From Pseudonocardia terrae (GTDB lineage Bacteria; Actinomycetota; Actinomycetes; Mycobacteriales; Pseudonocardiaceae): DNA of 64,000 bases. The translations under genes were made by a program, and so were the position numbers. Within the stretch, counting starts at the first letter, position 1; the number at the start of each line of letters is the position of its first letter. Below are positions 1-9,806 of the stretch, piece after piece. The notes below the pieces were generated by a model that did no database searches, was not told where the DNA came from, and saw only the letters and a program-made list of their open reading frames with translations. The stretch covers positions 1 to 64,000 of the forward strand of contig NZ_JAJTTE010000029.1 in the NCBI RefSeq assembly GCF_021343995.1, given 5' to 3'.

Positions 1-69
1 CAGCCAACCGAGCAGCCCACACTGCCGAACCGACCGTTCGACACCAGCCACCTAGGTTCGCCCAGCCGG

Positions 70-510
70 TCAGCGCGCCGGCCGTCGGGGGCGAGCGGTC
101 GCGCCCGCGCCCAGGGCGGCGAACACACCGGCCACCACGGCGTCGGCGCACGCTCCTCGTCGCCAGGTCGGGGAGCCGGCTGCCAGGGCGAGGCAGCTCA
201 GCGCGTGCAGCCCGTCGACGACCGCACCACCGGCGCGACCGGTACGGGTGCCCACCAGACGGACGGCCGCGAGCTGGACGAGGTGACGCGCGCCCAGGAC
301 ACGGACGACGGCGCGGGCGCGCGGCGTGGCCGGAGTGTGGAGAACGCCGACCACCGCCTCGGGGCTCAGCAGCGAGATCAGCCCCCAGGCGCCGCGCGTC
401 ACGTCGGTGCCGAGCCCGAGCGCCTGCCGTGGGCGCCGGGGCGGCACGGCCCCCGACCCCGGCGGCCCGCTCCGGTCGCCGGGCGCGGCGGGGCGCGGGG
501 CTGCGAACAT
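70..510 (-). CDS. small hypothetical, probably membrane-associated protein
   Basis: A 146-residue protein of unknown function. The start is the ATG at 510, chosen because a GGAGGAGA Shine-Dalgarno lies just upstream; a longer reading frame continues further but has no such site. The N-terminal 30 residues are Pro/Gly/Arg-rich. From about residue 35 alternating hydrophobic stretches suggest three or four short membrane helices, ending in an Arg/Pro-rich tail. The pattern resembles small actinobacterial DUF4267-like membrane proteins, but I cannot assign a family. It is encoded on the same strand as the two-component genes, 209 bp downstream of the response regulator stop. Confidence 0.55.
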   Translation of the reverse strand: MFAAPRPAAPGDRSGPPGSGAVPPRRPRQALGLGTDVTRGAWGLISLLSPEAVVGVLHTPATPRARAVVRVLGARHLVQLAAVRLVGTRTGRAGGAVVDGLHALSCLALAAGSPTWRRGACADAVVAGVFAALGAGATARPRRPAR

Positions 511-719
511 CTCGTTCTCCTCCGGATCCGAGTCCGCCGGTCCACTCCTCCGGGTCCCGGCGGACGTGGCGGGGGTCCCCACCCGAACTGATCACGCAAA
601 CCCGGGGCAACCTGTCGATTGCCTGACGACGGAGCGCGACCGCCCGCTCGCCGTGCCGGTGTGGCCGGGAAATCTGGTCGAAGGGTGTGGCCTTTCGACG
701 CAGGGAACACCCGGTGGGG

Positions 720-1367
720 TCAGTCGTCGGCGAGACCCTGCTCGATGGCGTAGCGGACGAGCTGGGAGCGGTTGTGCAGCTGCAGCTTGCGCAGGGTGTT
801 CTGCACGTGGCTCTCGACGGTCCGGTGCGAGACCACGAGCCGCTCCCCGATCTGCTTCGCGGTGAGGCCCTTCGCGACCAGCCGCAGCACCTCGGTCTCG
901 CGCTCGGTCAGCGCCGGCACCGCGGGCTCCCCCTCCGGGCGCTGGGCCAGGCGCCGGTACTCGCCGAGCACCAGCCCCGCGAGCCCGGGGGTGAAGACCG
1001 GGACGGCCTGGGCGGTGCGGTGCACCGCGTCGACCAGCTCCTCGGCGCTCGCCGACTTCACCAGGTAGCCGGTGGCGCCGGCCTTGAGCGCCTCCAGCAC
1101 GTCCGCGTGCTCGCCGCTCGCCGACAGCACGAGCACCCTGGTGTCCGGGAGCGTCGAGACGATCCCGGCGATGGCGTCCACCCCGGACGTCCCGCCGAGG
1201 TTGAGGTCCATGAGCACGACCTGCGGCCGCACCGCGGGGGCGATCCGGACGGCGGCGCCGGCGTCGGGCGCGGTGGCCACGACCTCGAGGCCGCGCTCGG
1301 CCAGGTCCCGGGCCACGCCCTCGCGCCAGATGGGGTGGTCGTCGACCACCATCACGGTCACGCTCAC
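720..1367 (-). CDS. macR: NarL/LuxR-family response regulator (MacR-like)
   Basis: A 215-residue response regulator and partner of the kinase just upstream. The receiver domain (residues 1-120) has the acidic pair D9-D10, the phospho-acceptor D54 in VVLMDLNLGG and a conserved Lys in YLVKSAS. A LuxR-type helix-turn-helix (about 150-195) contains the LTERETEVLRLVAKGL signature. The GTG start at 1367 overlaps the kinase TGA by four bases, so the two are translationally coupled. The sequence recalls MacR of the actinobacterial MacRS system, which in Streptomyces affects morphogenesis and antibiotic production. That name rests on recognition of the family, not on a search. Confidence 0.88.
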   Translation of the reverse strand: MSVTVMVVDDHPIWREGVARDLAERGLEVVATAPDAGAAVRIAPAVRPQVVLMDLNLGGTSGVDAIAGIVSTLPDTRVLVLSASGEHADVLEALKAGATGYLVKSASAEELVDAVHRTAQAVPVFTPGLAGLVLGEYRRLAQRPEGEPAVPALTERETEVLRLVAKGLTAKQIGERLVVSHRTVESHVQNTLRKLQLHNRSQLVRYAIEQGLADD

Positions 1368-2542
1368 ACGCTCTCCCTGCGCTCGTCCACCCGGGCCGGG
1401 ATCCGGATCGTCCACTCGGTGCCCCGGCCGGGCCCGGTGTCGAGGTCGAGGGTGCCGCCGAGCCCGGCCACGCGTCCCCGCATCGACTGCGCCACCCCGA
1501 GCCGCCCCTGCTCCTCCGCCTCCGCGAGCCGGCCGGTGGGGATGCCCGGGCCGTCGTCGCGCACGCTGATCTCGACCGCGCCGTCGAGCTCCTCGACGAG
1601 GACCCAGGCCGGGGCGGCGGCGCCGACGTGCCGCTCGACGTTGGCCAGCGCGGCACGCACCACGGCGTCGAGCTCGGCGACCGTCGCGGCCGGCAGCTCC
1701 ACCGGGTGCGCGGGCGCCGACACCGTGACCCGGCCCGACGCCGCCGCCCGCAGCGTCGCCGCCAGATCGCGCCGCCCCTCGGCGTCCACCTGGGCGTTGC
1801 CGCTGGTCAACAACGTACGCAGGGCGACCTCCTGCTCGCCGGCCAGCGCGCCGAGCTCGGCCGCGGCCCCGCCCAGGTCCGCGCCGCGGCGCCCGACGTG
1901 CGCGAGGACCTGCAACACCCCGTCGTGCACCGCCCGGGCCAGCCGCTCCCGTTCCCCCGCGGCGGCCTCCTCGGCGACGGCCCGGCGCACCCGTTCGGCA
2001 GCCCGGCGCAGCACGAGCGAGGCGTAGCCGACGGTGAGCCCGGCGAGCACGAGGATCTGGATGTCGTTGAGCTCGGTCAGGGTGGCCCGGGACTTGGCGA
2101 GCACCAACGCCGCGGAGATCACCGCGGCCGCGACCACCCCGCCGACGATCCGGTACGCCACCGCGCAGGCCAGCACCGCGCCGGAGGTCCAGATCGAGCC
2201 CATGCCGGGGACCGAGGCGTCGAGCTGGGCGTCGGTGACGATCAGCGGCGTGGTGAGCATGATCCCCGCGCTGACGGCGAGGTCGGCCAGCGCGAGCGGC
2301 CCGCGGCGGTCCTCGAACCCGGCGCCGAGGTAGCCGCGGGCGAGCACCGCGGTCCAGGCCGTCATGACCGCGAGCACCAGCGCCGCGCCCCACGGCGCCG
2401 CGTAGTCGGTCATGTGGAAGGCCGACACCCCGATCACCGTCACCAGCGTGAGCACGCGGTAGACGACGACGCCGCGCCACAGCGGCTCGAGCGGGCGTTC
2501 CACGTCGATCAGTGTGGCGGGAACGGGGGCGGCACGGAACAC
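1364..2542 (-). CDS. macS: MacS-family sensor histidine kinase
   Basis: A 392-residue membrane sensor kinase. After a short cytoplasmic start the N-terminal half holds about five or six hydrophobic membrane segments without a large extracellular domain. The phospho-His lies in ERLARAVHDGVLQVL, followed by an unusual dimerisation helix. The HATPase domain is near the C-terminus (DDGPGIP N/G1 box, then GPGRGTEW). The N-terminal VERPLEPLWRGVVVYRVLTL pattern fits MacS-type kinases. The GTG at 2542 is chosen over the in-frame GTG at 2503; neither has a strong Shine-Dalgarno, so the start is uncertain. It is followed by the overlapping response regulator gene and lies 44 bp downstream of the methyltransferase stop. 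Confidence 0.82.
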   Translation of the reverse strand: MFRAAPVPATLIDVERPLEPLWRGVVVYRVLTLVTVIGVSAFHMTDYAAPWGAALVLAVMTAWTAVLARGYLGAGFEDRRGPLALADLAVSAGIMLTTPLIVTDAQLDASVPGMGSIWTSGAVLACAVAYRIVGGVVAAAVISAALVLAKSRATLTELNDIQILVLAGLTVGYASLVLRRAAERVRRAVAEEAAAGERERLARAVHDGVLQVLAHVGRRGADLGGAAAELGALAGEQEVALRTLLTSGNAQVDAEGRRDLAATLRAAASGRVTVSAPAHPVELPAATVAELDAVVRAALANVERHVGAAAPAWVLVEELDGAVEISVRDDGPGIPTGRLAEAEEQGRLGVAQSMRGRVAGLGGTLDLDTGPGRGTEWTIRIPARVDERRESV

Positions 2543-2586
2543 ACCGGCGAGCCTGCCGGTCCGCCGGGCCGCCCGGATCCGTAGTC

Positions 2587-3540
2587 CTACCGGGGCTTGG
2601 TGCCGGAGATCAGCGCGTTGTAGAACCAGGCCCGCGGGACGACGCGGCCGAGCACGGCGTCGAGCGCCGAGAGCCGCTGCCAGGAGTGGTAGGCGAACAT
2701 CGCCCAGTTCCAGCCCAGCTTCCCGGGCGGGACGGCGGCCTCGAACGTCCGCACCGGCCAGCCGAGCATCGCGGCGGTGAGCTCCTCGGTGACGGCGCGG
2801 ACCCCGCGGGCGCCGGCGCGCTCGGCCATCCGCTCCAGCTCGGCCGGGTCGAAGGTGTGGATGTCGACGACGGACTCGAGGGCGGCGGCGCGGCTCGACT
2901 CGTCGAGCTCGGTCTGCGGGCGGCGCCACCCCCGCAGCGGCCCCAGCCTGGTGACGGTGGTGGCGGCCTTCCACGTCCACTGCGAGAGCTTCCGGGCGTA
3001 GGCGTCGCCGACCGTGGTGGGCTCGCCGGCGAACACGAACCGGCCGCCCGGCCTGAGCACGCGCAGCACCTCGCGGAACGCCTGCTCCACGTCGGGGATG
3101 TGGTGCAGCACCGCGTGCCCGACGACCAGGTCGAACGTGTCGTCCGGGTACGGGATCGTCTCGGCGTCGGCGACCTTCCCGTCGACCGGGAGGCCGAGGT
3201 GCTCGGCGTTGCGCAGCGCGGCCTGCACCATGCCCGGCGAGAGGTCGGTGACCGAGCCGTTCTCCGCGACACCGGCCTGCATCAGGTTGAGCAGGAAGAA
3301 GCCGGTCCCGCTGCCGAGCTCCAGCGCGTGCCCGTAGGGGCGGCCGTCCCAGCCGGTGGCCAGGCGGAAGCGGCCGGCGGCGTAGTCGATGCAGCGCTCG
3401 TCGTAGCTGATCGACCACTTCTCGTCGTACGTGCCCGCTTCCCAGTCGTGGTAGAGCACGTTGGCCAGCTTCGGGTCCTGCCACGCCGCCTCGACCTGCT
3501 CGGCGGTGGCGTGCGGGGTGGGCACCTGGTCCGTACTCAT
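2587..3540 (-). CDS. class I SAM-dependent methyltransferase
   Basis: A 317-residue methyltransferase of unknown substrate. The SAM-binding Rossmann fold is clear: motif I ALELGSGTGFFLLNL near residue 70, an acidic motif II region, post-I VADAETIPYPDDTFDLVVGH, and LRPGGRFVFAGEP after strand 5. The C-terminal 120 residues, rich in Trp and Arg, form an extension beyond the Methyltransf_11 core and may bind the acceptor. The ATG at 3540 is preceded by TAGGGT 8 bp upstream and no Shine-Dalgarno, so it is probably leaderless. It may be co-transcribed with macS/macR downstream. Confidence 0.85.
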   Translation of the reverse strand: MSTDQVPTPHATAEQVEAAWQDPKLANVLYHDWEAGTYDEKWSISYDERCIDYAAGRFRLATGWDGRPYGHALELGSGTGFFLLNLMQAGVAENGSVTDLSPGMVQAALRNAEHLGLPVDGKVADAETIPYPDDTFDLVVGHAVLHHIPDVEQAFREVLRVLRPGGRFVFAGEPTTVGDAYARKLSQWTWKAATTVTRLGPLRGWRRPQTELDESSRAAALESVVDIHTFDPAELERMAERAGARGVRAVTEELTAAMLGWPVRTFEAAVPPGKLGWNWAMFAYHSWQRLSALDAVLGRVVPRAWFYNALISGTKPR

Positions 3541-3548
3541 GGGTAGCG

Positions 3549-3554
3549 ACCCTA
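3549..3554 (-). promoter_or_regulatory. leaderless -10 (TAGGGT) of the methyltransferase gene
   Basis: TAnnnT hexamer 8 bp before the ATG at 3540 with no Shine-Dalgarno between, matching the pattern seen upstream of about twenty genes here. Confidence 0.5.
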
Positions 3555-3630
3555 GCGAGGGCCGGTGCGGCCCGGGCGCGACCCTGCGCCGGCCGGGCCG
3601 TGGACGCGTACGCGGGGGCGGGCGCAGATC

Positions 3631-4545
3631 TTAGGTCGGCCCGACGACCACCCGCGGCGGCACGGGAATCCGCATCAGGTCCTCGGCGACCACCAGCTCG
3701 CCGTCGAACACCTCCCGCGCCTCCGCCGCGAACCGCTCCGGTTCGGTGTAGCGCTGGGAGAAGTGCGTGAGCACCAGCGTGCGTACCCCGCACTCGGCCG
3801 CGACGGCCGCGGCCTGACGCGCGGTGAGATGGCCGTAGGCGTGGGCGAGGTCGGCGTCCTCGTGCAGGAAGGTCGCCTCAATGACCAGCATGTCCGCGCT
3901 GTCCGCCAGGGCGTGGACGCCGTCGCAGAGCCGGGTGTCCATGACGAAAGCGAACACCTGGCCCGGACGCGGCGCGCTGACCTCCTCCAGGCGCACGCCG
4001 TCGAGCTCGCCGCGGGCCTGCAGCTCGCGGACGCGCGGGCCGGTGATGCCGGCGCGGGCCAGCGCGTCGGGCAGCATACGGCGGCCGTCGGGCTCCACGA
4101 GCCGATAGCCGAAGGCCTCGACGGGGTGCTCCAGGCGCCGGACCTCGAGGGCGCCGAGCTCGTCCCGAGCGACGACGCCGTCCCGGTCGTGGGGATGTTC
4201 GCGCAGGTCCGCGCGCTCCCGGTAGGAGGTGGCGTACCGGAGCCGGGTGAAGTGCTCCTGCCCCGACGCCGGGTAGTGCGCGTGCACCGGGTGCGCGACC
4301 TCGTCGAGGGAGAGCCGCTGCACCACGCCGGGCACGCCGAGGCAGTGGTCGCCGTGCATGTGGGTCAGGCAGATCCGGGTGACGACGCTCGCCGCGATCC
4401 CCGCGAAGAGCATCTGCCGCTGGGTGCCCTCGCCGGGGTCGAACAGCAGCCCGTCCCGGTCCCATCGGAGCAGGTAGCCGTTGTGGTTACGGGTCCGCGT
4501 CGGCGCCTGGCTCGCGGTCCCCAGCACCACCAGCTCGCGCTCCAT
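3631..4545 (-). CDS. rnz: ribonuclease Z family metallo-beta-lactamase-fold hydrolase
   Basis: A 304-residue RNase Z-like enzyme, expected to cleave tRNA precursors 3' of the discriminator base. It has the short-form tRNase Z length. The metal motif is LTHMHGDHCLGVPG (HxHxDH), with a later conserved Asp in FVMDTRLCDGV and His in LTHFSQRYT. The substrate-clamping exosite is present as the insertion after HPVEAFGYRLVEP. The ATG at 4545 is chosen because GGAGGTG lies seven bases upstream; an upstream in-frame start would cross the hairpin at 4563-4600. It lies downstream of the enoyl-CoA hydratase gene behind that terminator, so it has its own short leader. Confidence 0.88.
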   Translation of the reverse strand: MERELVVLGTASQAPTRTRNHNGYLLRWDRDGLLFDPGEGTQRQMLFAGIAASVVTRICLTHMHGDHCLGVPGVVQRLSLDEVAHPVHAHYPASGQEHFTRLRYATSYRERADLREHPHDRDGVVARDELGALEVRRLEHPVEAFGYRLVEPDGRRMLPDALARAGITGPRVRELQARGELDGVRLEEVSAPRPGQVFAFVMDTRLCDGVHALADSADMLVIEATFLHEDADLAHAYGHLTARQAAAVAAECGVRTLVLTHFSQRYTEPERFAAEAREVFDGELVVAEDLMRIPVPPRVVVGPT

Positions 4546-4562
4546 CTGCACCTCCGGTGCCC

Positions 4563-4600
4563 GTGCGCGGTGGTGGTGCCGGAGCACCACCACCGCGCAC
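4563..4600 (-). terminator. 17-bp perfect hairpin after the enoyl-CoA hydratase gene
   Basis: Arms 4563-4579 and 4584-4600 are exact inverted complements around a 4-base loop. It begins 6 bp after the hydratase stop. No U-tract follows, which is common in actinobacterial terminators. The rnz Shine-Dalgarno lies right behind it, so some read-through into rnz is possible. Confidence 0.75.
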
Positions 4601-4605
4601 AGCGG

Positions 4606-5385
4606 TCAGCGGCCGGTGAAGCTCGCCTTGCCGGGGCCGTTCTCCACGAAGGACTTCATGCCGATCGCGGCGTCGTCGCTGGCGAACACGCCCGCGAACA
4701 GCTCCGACTCGATGTCGAGGCCCGTGCGCAGGTCGGTGTCGAGGCCGCCGTCGATCGCCTTCTTCGCGGCGGCGTAGGCCAGGGCCGGCCCGGACGTGAA
4801 CTGCGAGACGTACTCGACGGACCGGGAGTACACCTCGTCGGCCGGGACGACCTCGTCGACCAACCCGATCGCGAGCGCCTCCTGGGCGTCGACGAACCGG
4901 CCGGTGTAGATCAGGTCCTTGGCCCGCGACGGCCCGATCAGCCGCGCGAGCCGCTGGGTCCCGCCGCCGCCGGGGAAGATGCCGAGAAGGATCTCCGGGA
5001 AGCCGAGCTTGGCGTTGTCCCCGACGATGCGGCGGTCGGCGCCCAGGGCGACCTCGAGGCCGCCGCCGAGGGCGTAGCCGGTGACCGCGGCGACGGTCGG
5101 CTTCGGGATGATCGAGAGCGCGCCGAGCCCGGCGGAGAGCGCCCGGGCCTGCGGGGCCATGTCCGAGTAGGACATGGTCGCCATCTCCTTGACGTCGGCG
5201 CCCGCCGCGAGGGTCTTCTCGCCGCCGTAGACGATCACGGCCCGGACGTCCGCCCTGGTCGCGGCCTCCTGCGCGACCTGCAGCAGCTCCCCCTGCACCT
5301 GCCGGTTGAGCGCGTTCATGGGGGGCCGGTCCAGCCGGATCGTGCCCACCCCGTTGTCGACCTCGAGCCTCACGAATTCCGTCAC
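4606..5385 (-). CDS. enoyl-CoA hydratase/isomerase family protein (EchA-like)
   Basis: A 259-residue crotonase-fold enzyme that likely hydrates trans-2-enoyl-CoA in beta-oxidation. The oxyanion-hole loop AAGADVKEM and the helix ALGGGLEVALGADRRI are present. Both catalytic glutamates can be seen, one in GGGLEVAL and one in FPEILLGIFPGGGGTQRL, so it should be a true hydratase. The GTG start at 5385 has TAGGGT six bases upstream and looks leaderless. It is single, with terminators on both sides. Contrast with the degenerate homologue at 44690-45460. Confidence 0.92.
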   Translation of the reverse strand: MTEFVRLEVDNGVGTIRLDRPPMNALNRQVQGELLQVAQEAATRADVRAVIVYGGEKTLAAGADVKEMATMSYSDMAPQARALSAGLGALSIIPKPTVAAVTGYALGGGLEVALGADRRIVGDNAKLGFPEILLGIFPGGGGTQRLARLIGPSRAKDLIYTGRFVDAQEALAIGLVDEVVPADEVYSRSVEYVSQFTSGPALAYAAAKKAIDGGLDTDLRTGLDIESELFAGVFASDDAAIGMKSFVENGPGKASFTGR

Positions 5386-5391
5386 GCCCGG

Positions 5392-5397
5392 ACCCTA
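5392..5397 (-). promoter_or_regulatory. leaderless -10 (TAGGGT) of the enoyl-CoA hydratase gene
   Basis: Six bases separate this TAnnnT hexamer from the GTG at 5385; there is no Shine-Dalgarno. Confidence 0.5.
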
Positions 5398-5403
5398 ACC
5401 CGG

Positions 5404-5427
5404 CGGGCGGGCGCCAGGGCCCGCCCG
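5404..5427 (-). terminator. GC hairpin downstream of the ABC ATPase gene
   Basis: Nine-base-pair stem (arms 5404-5412 and 5419-5427) with a 6-base loop, 47 bp after the stop of the ABC ATPase gene. Confidence 0.5.
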
Positions 5428-5474
5428 CTCACCCGACGGGGAGGGCCCGTTCTCGTGTCGCCGCTCGTGCCACC

Positions 5475-6320
<846 letters not shown>

Positions 6321-6325
6321 CCCCT

Positions 6326-6331
6326 TATCCT
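6326..6331 (+). promoter_or_regulatory. putative leaderless -10 (TATCCT) of glgX
   Basis: TAnnnT eight bases before the glgX GTG, no Shine-Dalgarno. It overlaps the leader of the divergent ABC gene, so the two promoters would share DNA. Confidence 0.5.
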
Positions 6332-6339
6332 CGCCGATC

Positions 6340-8367
6340 GTGCCTGTCTTCCCGTTGGGTGCCCACGTCGACGACACCGGGGTGCGCTTCGCCGTCGCCT
6401 CGACCAGCGCCGACGCCGTCGAGGTGTGTCTCGTGGACGGTGCACCCGGGGAGCTGGTCGAGCGGCGGGTGGAGCTGCCCGAGCGGACCTTCGGCGTCTG
6501 GCACGGGCACGTGCCGGGGGTGCGGCCGGGGCAGCGCTACGGCTTCCGGGCGCACGGCCCGTACCGCCCGTGGGAGGGCCACCGGTTCAACCCGCACAAG
6601 ATCCTCGTCGACCCGTACGCGCGGCGGATCACCGGCGACGTGACCGACCTGCGGGCCGCGTACGGCTGGGTCGACGACCCGATGACAGGTCCGGCGAGCC
6701 GGGTCGACTCGCTCGGCGCCGTGCCGTTGTCGGTGGTCGAGGCGCCCGACCGCACGCCGCTGCCGCCGCGCCCGGACGTCCCGTGGTCGGAGACCGTCGT
6801 CGCCGAGCTGCACGTGAAGGGGTACACGGCGCGGCACCCCGAGGTCCCGCCGGAGCTGCGCGGCACGTACCCGGGACTGGCGCACCCGGCGGTCGTCGAC
6901 CACCTGCTGCGGATCGGGGTCACCGCCGTCGAGCTGCTGCCGGTGTGCGCGAGCGCGTCCGAGCCCGCCCTGCTCGAGCGCGGCGCCCGCAACTACTGGG
7001 GCTACTCCACGCTCGGCTTCCTCGCGCCGCACGGCGGGTACGCGAGCACGCCCGGCGCCGAGACCGCCGAGTTCCGGTCCATGGTGGACGCGCTGCACCG
7101 GGCGGGCATCGAGGTGATCCTCGACTTCGTCCCGAACCACACGTGCGAGGGCGGCGTCGGCGGCGTGACGCTCTCCTACCGGGGCCTCGACGCCCGCGCC
7201 TACTACTCGCTCGGCGGCCTCGGCCACGACGCCGACATCACCGGCACCGGCAACACGCTCGACGCCGGCTCCCCCACCGTGATCCGCCTGGTGTGCGACG
7301 CCCTGCGGCACTGGGTCACCCACTACGGCGTCGACGGCTTCCGCATCGACCTGGCCTCGGTGCTCGGCCGGCCGCACTCCGGCCCGTTCGACCCGAACTC
7401 CGCGCTGCTCACCGCGATCGCCCAGGACCCCGTGCTGTCGACCTGCAAGCTCATCGCCGAGCCGTGGGACGCGACCGGCGAGGGCTACCGGGTCGGCGGC
7501 TTCGGCGTCGCGTGGTCGGAGTGGAACGGGCGCTACCGCGACGCCGTGCGGGACTTCTTCCGCGGCCACGGGCACATCGCCGAGCTGGCGTCCCGGGTGA
7601 CCGGCAGCTCCGACCTGTACGCGCTGTCCGGGCGGCGGCCGTGGGCGTCGATGAACTTCGTGACCGCGCACGACGGCTTCACCCTGCGCGACCTCGTCTC
7701 CTACGAGCGCAAGCACAACGAGGCCAACGGCGAGCAGAACCGCGACGGCACGGACGACAACCGCTCGCAGAACTTCGGGGTGGAGGGCGAGACGTCGTCG
7801 CCCGTCGTCCGGGCGCGGCGGCGCGCGACCGCCCGGGCCATGCTCGGCACGCTGCTGCTGTCGATCGGGACGCCGATGATCCTCGGCGGCGACGAGCGCT
7901 GGCGGACCCAGCAGGGCAACAACAACGCCTACTGCCTCGACGACGCCGCCACCTGGGTCGACTGGTCCCCCGACGAGCTCGACCCGGGGGCGGCCGACGC
8001 GATGACCCGGTTCGTCGCCCGCGTCGCCGCGATCCGCCGGGCCTCCCCCGCGCTGCACCGCGACCGCTTCCTCCGCGACGAGGAGGTGCGGTGGTGGCAC
8101 CCCTCCGGCCGGCCGCTGACCCAGGACGACTGGCACGACGCCCACGCCCGCTCCCTCGGCCTGCTCGCCGGGGAGTGGGTGTTCCTGCTGCACGCCGGCG
8201 GCACGGGCGCTCCCTGTGTGCTGCCGGGCGGAGGCTCGCCCCTCGTCCCGGTGCTCGACAGCACGAGAGAGGACGGCTGCCCGGTCTCGGAGCGCCCCCT
8301 GCGGCCGCGCAGCACCATCACGCTCCCGCCGCACTCGCTTCTGCTGTTCCGGCGCATTCCGGGCTGA
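6340..8367 (+). CDS. glgX: glycogen debranching enzyme GlgX
   Basis: A 675-residue GH13 (isoamylase-type) enzyme that hydrolyses alpha-1,6 branches of phosphorylase-limit glycogen. The N-terminal CBM48-like domain (about 1-140) precedes the TIM barrel. Catalytic residues can be placed: nucleophile D337 in GFRIDLAS, acid/base E374 in LIAEPWD and D445 in TAHDGFT; the region I motif is DFVPNHT. The length is near the family norm of about 700. The GTG at 6340 is taken because the protein homology begins there (PVFPLGAHVDDTGVRFAV) and a TAnnnT hexamer lies just upstream. It opens the glucan cluster; glgP follows at 12.1-14.7 kb on the other strand. Confidence 0.95.
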   Translation: MPVFPLGAHVDDTGVRFAVASTSADAVEVCLVDGAPGELVERRVELPERTFGVWHGHVPGVRPGQRYGFRAHGPYRPWEGHRFNPHKILVDPYARRITGDVTDLRAAYGWVDDPMTGPASRVDSLGAVPLSVVEAPDRTPLPPRPDVPWSETVVAELHVKGYTARHPEVPPELRGTYPGLAHPAVVDHLLRIGVTAVELLPVCASASEPALLERGARNYWGYSTLGFLAPHGGYASTPGAETAEFRSMVDALHRAGIEVILDFVPNHTCEGGVGGVTLSYRGLDARAYYSLGGLGHDADITGTGNTLDAGSPTVIRLVCDALRHWVTHYGVDGFRIDLASVLGRPHSGPFDPNSALLTAIAQDPVLSTCKLIAEPWDATGEGYRVGGFGVAWSEWNGRYRDAVRDFFRGHGHIAELASRVTGSSDLYALSGRRPWASMNFVTAHDGFTLRDLVSYERKHNEANGEQNRDGTDDNRSQNFGVEGETSSPVVRARRRATARAMLGTLLLSIGTPMILGGDERWRTQQGNNNAYCLDDAATWVDWSPDELDPGAADAMTRFVARVAAIRRASPALHRDRFLRDEEVRWWHPSGRPLTQDDWHDAHARSLGLLAGEWVFLLHAGGTGAPCVLPGGGSPLVPVLDSTREDGCPVSERPLRPRSTITLPPHSLLLFRRIPG

Positions 8368-8522
8368 TCACCCGGTCGGCCGCCGCCCGCCGGACGAACG
8401 GCCGAACTTCGGTCCGGTCGAGTTTGTGGCTCCGGGCCCGTCGGGCATCCGCGCGCCGCCCGCCATTTCAGGCGGGCCGCGGTGACCACGGGTCCGCCGC
8501 GCGAGCAGGAGGAGGACCTGTG

Positions 8523-9617
8523 ATGGCAGAACCGGAGCAGAACGAGCCCGACGGGACGCGGTCCGGCGACCTGGCCGACATCAGCGGCTACATCATGCTC
8601 GGCAGCAAGAAGCTGACCCTGCGGATCCGGGTCGAGGAGACCGGTGAGGCGCAGGTCGTGGCCGATCTGACCGGCGAGGGCGCAGCGCCGGCCGCCTCCG
8701 CTGAGGACGAGACCACTCCGGACGAGCTCGAGGACGGGATCGCGCCCGAGGACCGCGAGGAACTCGGGGACGAGGAGCCCGGCGAGGCCGAGGACGAGTA
8801 CGACGAGGACACCGAGGACACCGACGGGTACGAGGACGAGTACGACGACGCCGAGGGCGACGAGGAAGCCGACGAGGAGTACGACGACGACGCCGGCGCC
8901 GAAGAGGCCGGGTACGAGGACGACCGCTCCGAGGACGACACCGCCGAGGAGCCCGAGCCTGCCGACGACGAGTACGACGAGGACTCGGACGAGGCCGGCG
9001 AAGAGTCCGAGCCCGCCGACGACGAGTACGACGAAGAGTCCGAGCCCGCCGAGGACCAGTACGACGAGGACTCGGACGAGGCCGACGACGAATCCGAGCC
9101 CGCCGACGACGAGTACGACGAGGACTCGGACGAGGACTCGGAGGAGGACGAGTACGAGGACTCCGCCGACGCCGACGACCACACGGACGAGGCCGACGAC
9201 GAGTCCCTGACCGCCGAGTCCGACGAGGACGTCGCCGACGAGGAGGACGCCGACGAGGAGGACGCCGACGAGGACGACACCGGCGAGGACGACACCGCCG
9301 AGGACGACACCGCCGAGGACGACTCCGCCGACGTGGAGGACTCCGCGGAAGAGGACGACTCCGCCGAGGACGAGGACTCCGCCGAAGAACAGGACTCCGC
9401 CGAGGAGGACGACGAGCCCGTCGACCACGCCGAGCCCTCCGAGGACGAGCTCCGCGATCTCCTCACCCCACGCACCCGCCCCTCGCGGGTGACGAGCCAG
9501 CGGGGTCTGGCCGGTCGCGGGACACGGGCGCAGCGCACCCGGAGTGGCTCCTCGGGTCGCAGCGGCGGCGGGGAACGGACGGCCCGACGGCGCGGGCGCG
9601 GATCGAACCCGGACTGA
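8523..9617 (+). CDS. highly acidic, low-complexity disordered protein
   Basis: A 364-residue protein of unknown function. Only residues about 15-60 look folded: a beta-rich stretch with ISGYIMLGSKKLTLRIRVEE. Residues about 70-305 consist almost entirely of Asp, Glu, Ser, Ala and Tyr with imperfect repeats of the type EPADDEYDEDSDE. The last 55 residues switch abruptly to a basic Arg/Ser/Gly-rich tail (GRGTRAQRTRSGSSGRSGG). The ATG at 8523 has AGGAGGAGGAC upstream. A hairpin follows the stop. The sharp acid-body/basic-tail charge segregation suggests a scaffold or condensate-forming protein. It precedes the ParA-like gene, suggesting a functional link. Confidence 0.8.
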   Translation: MAEPEQNEPDGTRSGDLADISGYIMLGSKKLTLRIRVEETGEAQVVADLTGEGAAPAASAEDETTPDELEDGIAPEDREELGDEEPGEAEDEYDEDTEDTDGYEDEYDDAEGDEEADEEYDDDAGAEEAGYEDDRSEDDTAEEPEPADDEYDEDSDEAGEESEPADDEYDEESEPAEDQYDEDSDEADDESEPADDEYDEDSDEDSEEDEYEDSADADDHTDEADDESLTAESDEDVADEEDADEEDADEDDTGEDDTAEDDTAEDDSADVEDSAEEDDSAEDEDSAEEQDSAEEDDEPVDHAEPSEDELRDLLTPRTRPSRVTSQRGLAGRGTRAQRTRSGSSGRSGGGERTARRRGRGSNPD

Positions 9618-9654
9618 GTAGCACCGAGAAGCACTGGTTCGCTCGGCCTACTCA
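9615..9654 (+). terminator. stem-loop after the acidic protein gene
   Basis: The outer arms TGAGTAG (9615-9621) and CTACTCA (9648-9654) and the inner arms CCGAG (9624-9628) and CTCGG (9642-9646) pair. The stop codon is part of the left arm. It separates the acidic gene from the parA-like operon. Confidence 0.55.
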
Positions 9655-9806
9655 CTACTGCGACGTCCGCACCATTCCGCTGACCAGGTCGGACGCCGTC
9701 GTCGCGTGGGGGTGTGTCGGTGCGCGCGGTCGGGTACCAGCGCAGGACCCTGCTCCCGGGCGGCGCGTTCCGGACCGCCCGTCGTCGACCACTGCGGAGG
9801 TGGCCC

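Noticed and set aside
1364..3793. Sensor kinase extended upstream to 809 residues
   Set aside because: The extra part overlaps the methyltransferase gene in another frame and is Arg/Gly-rich; homology starts near 2542.
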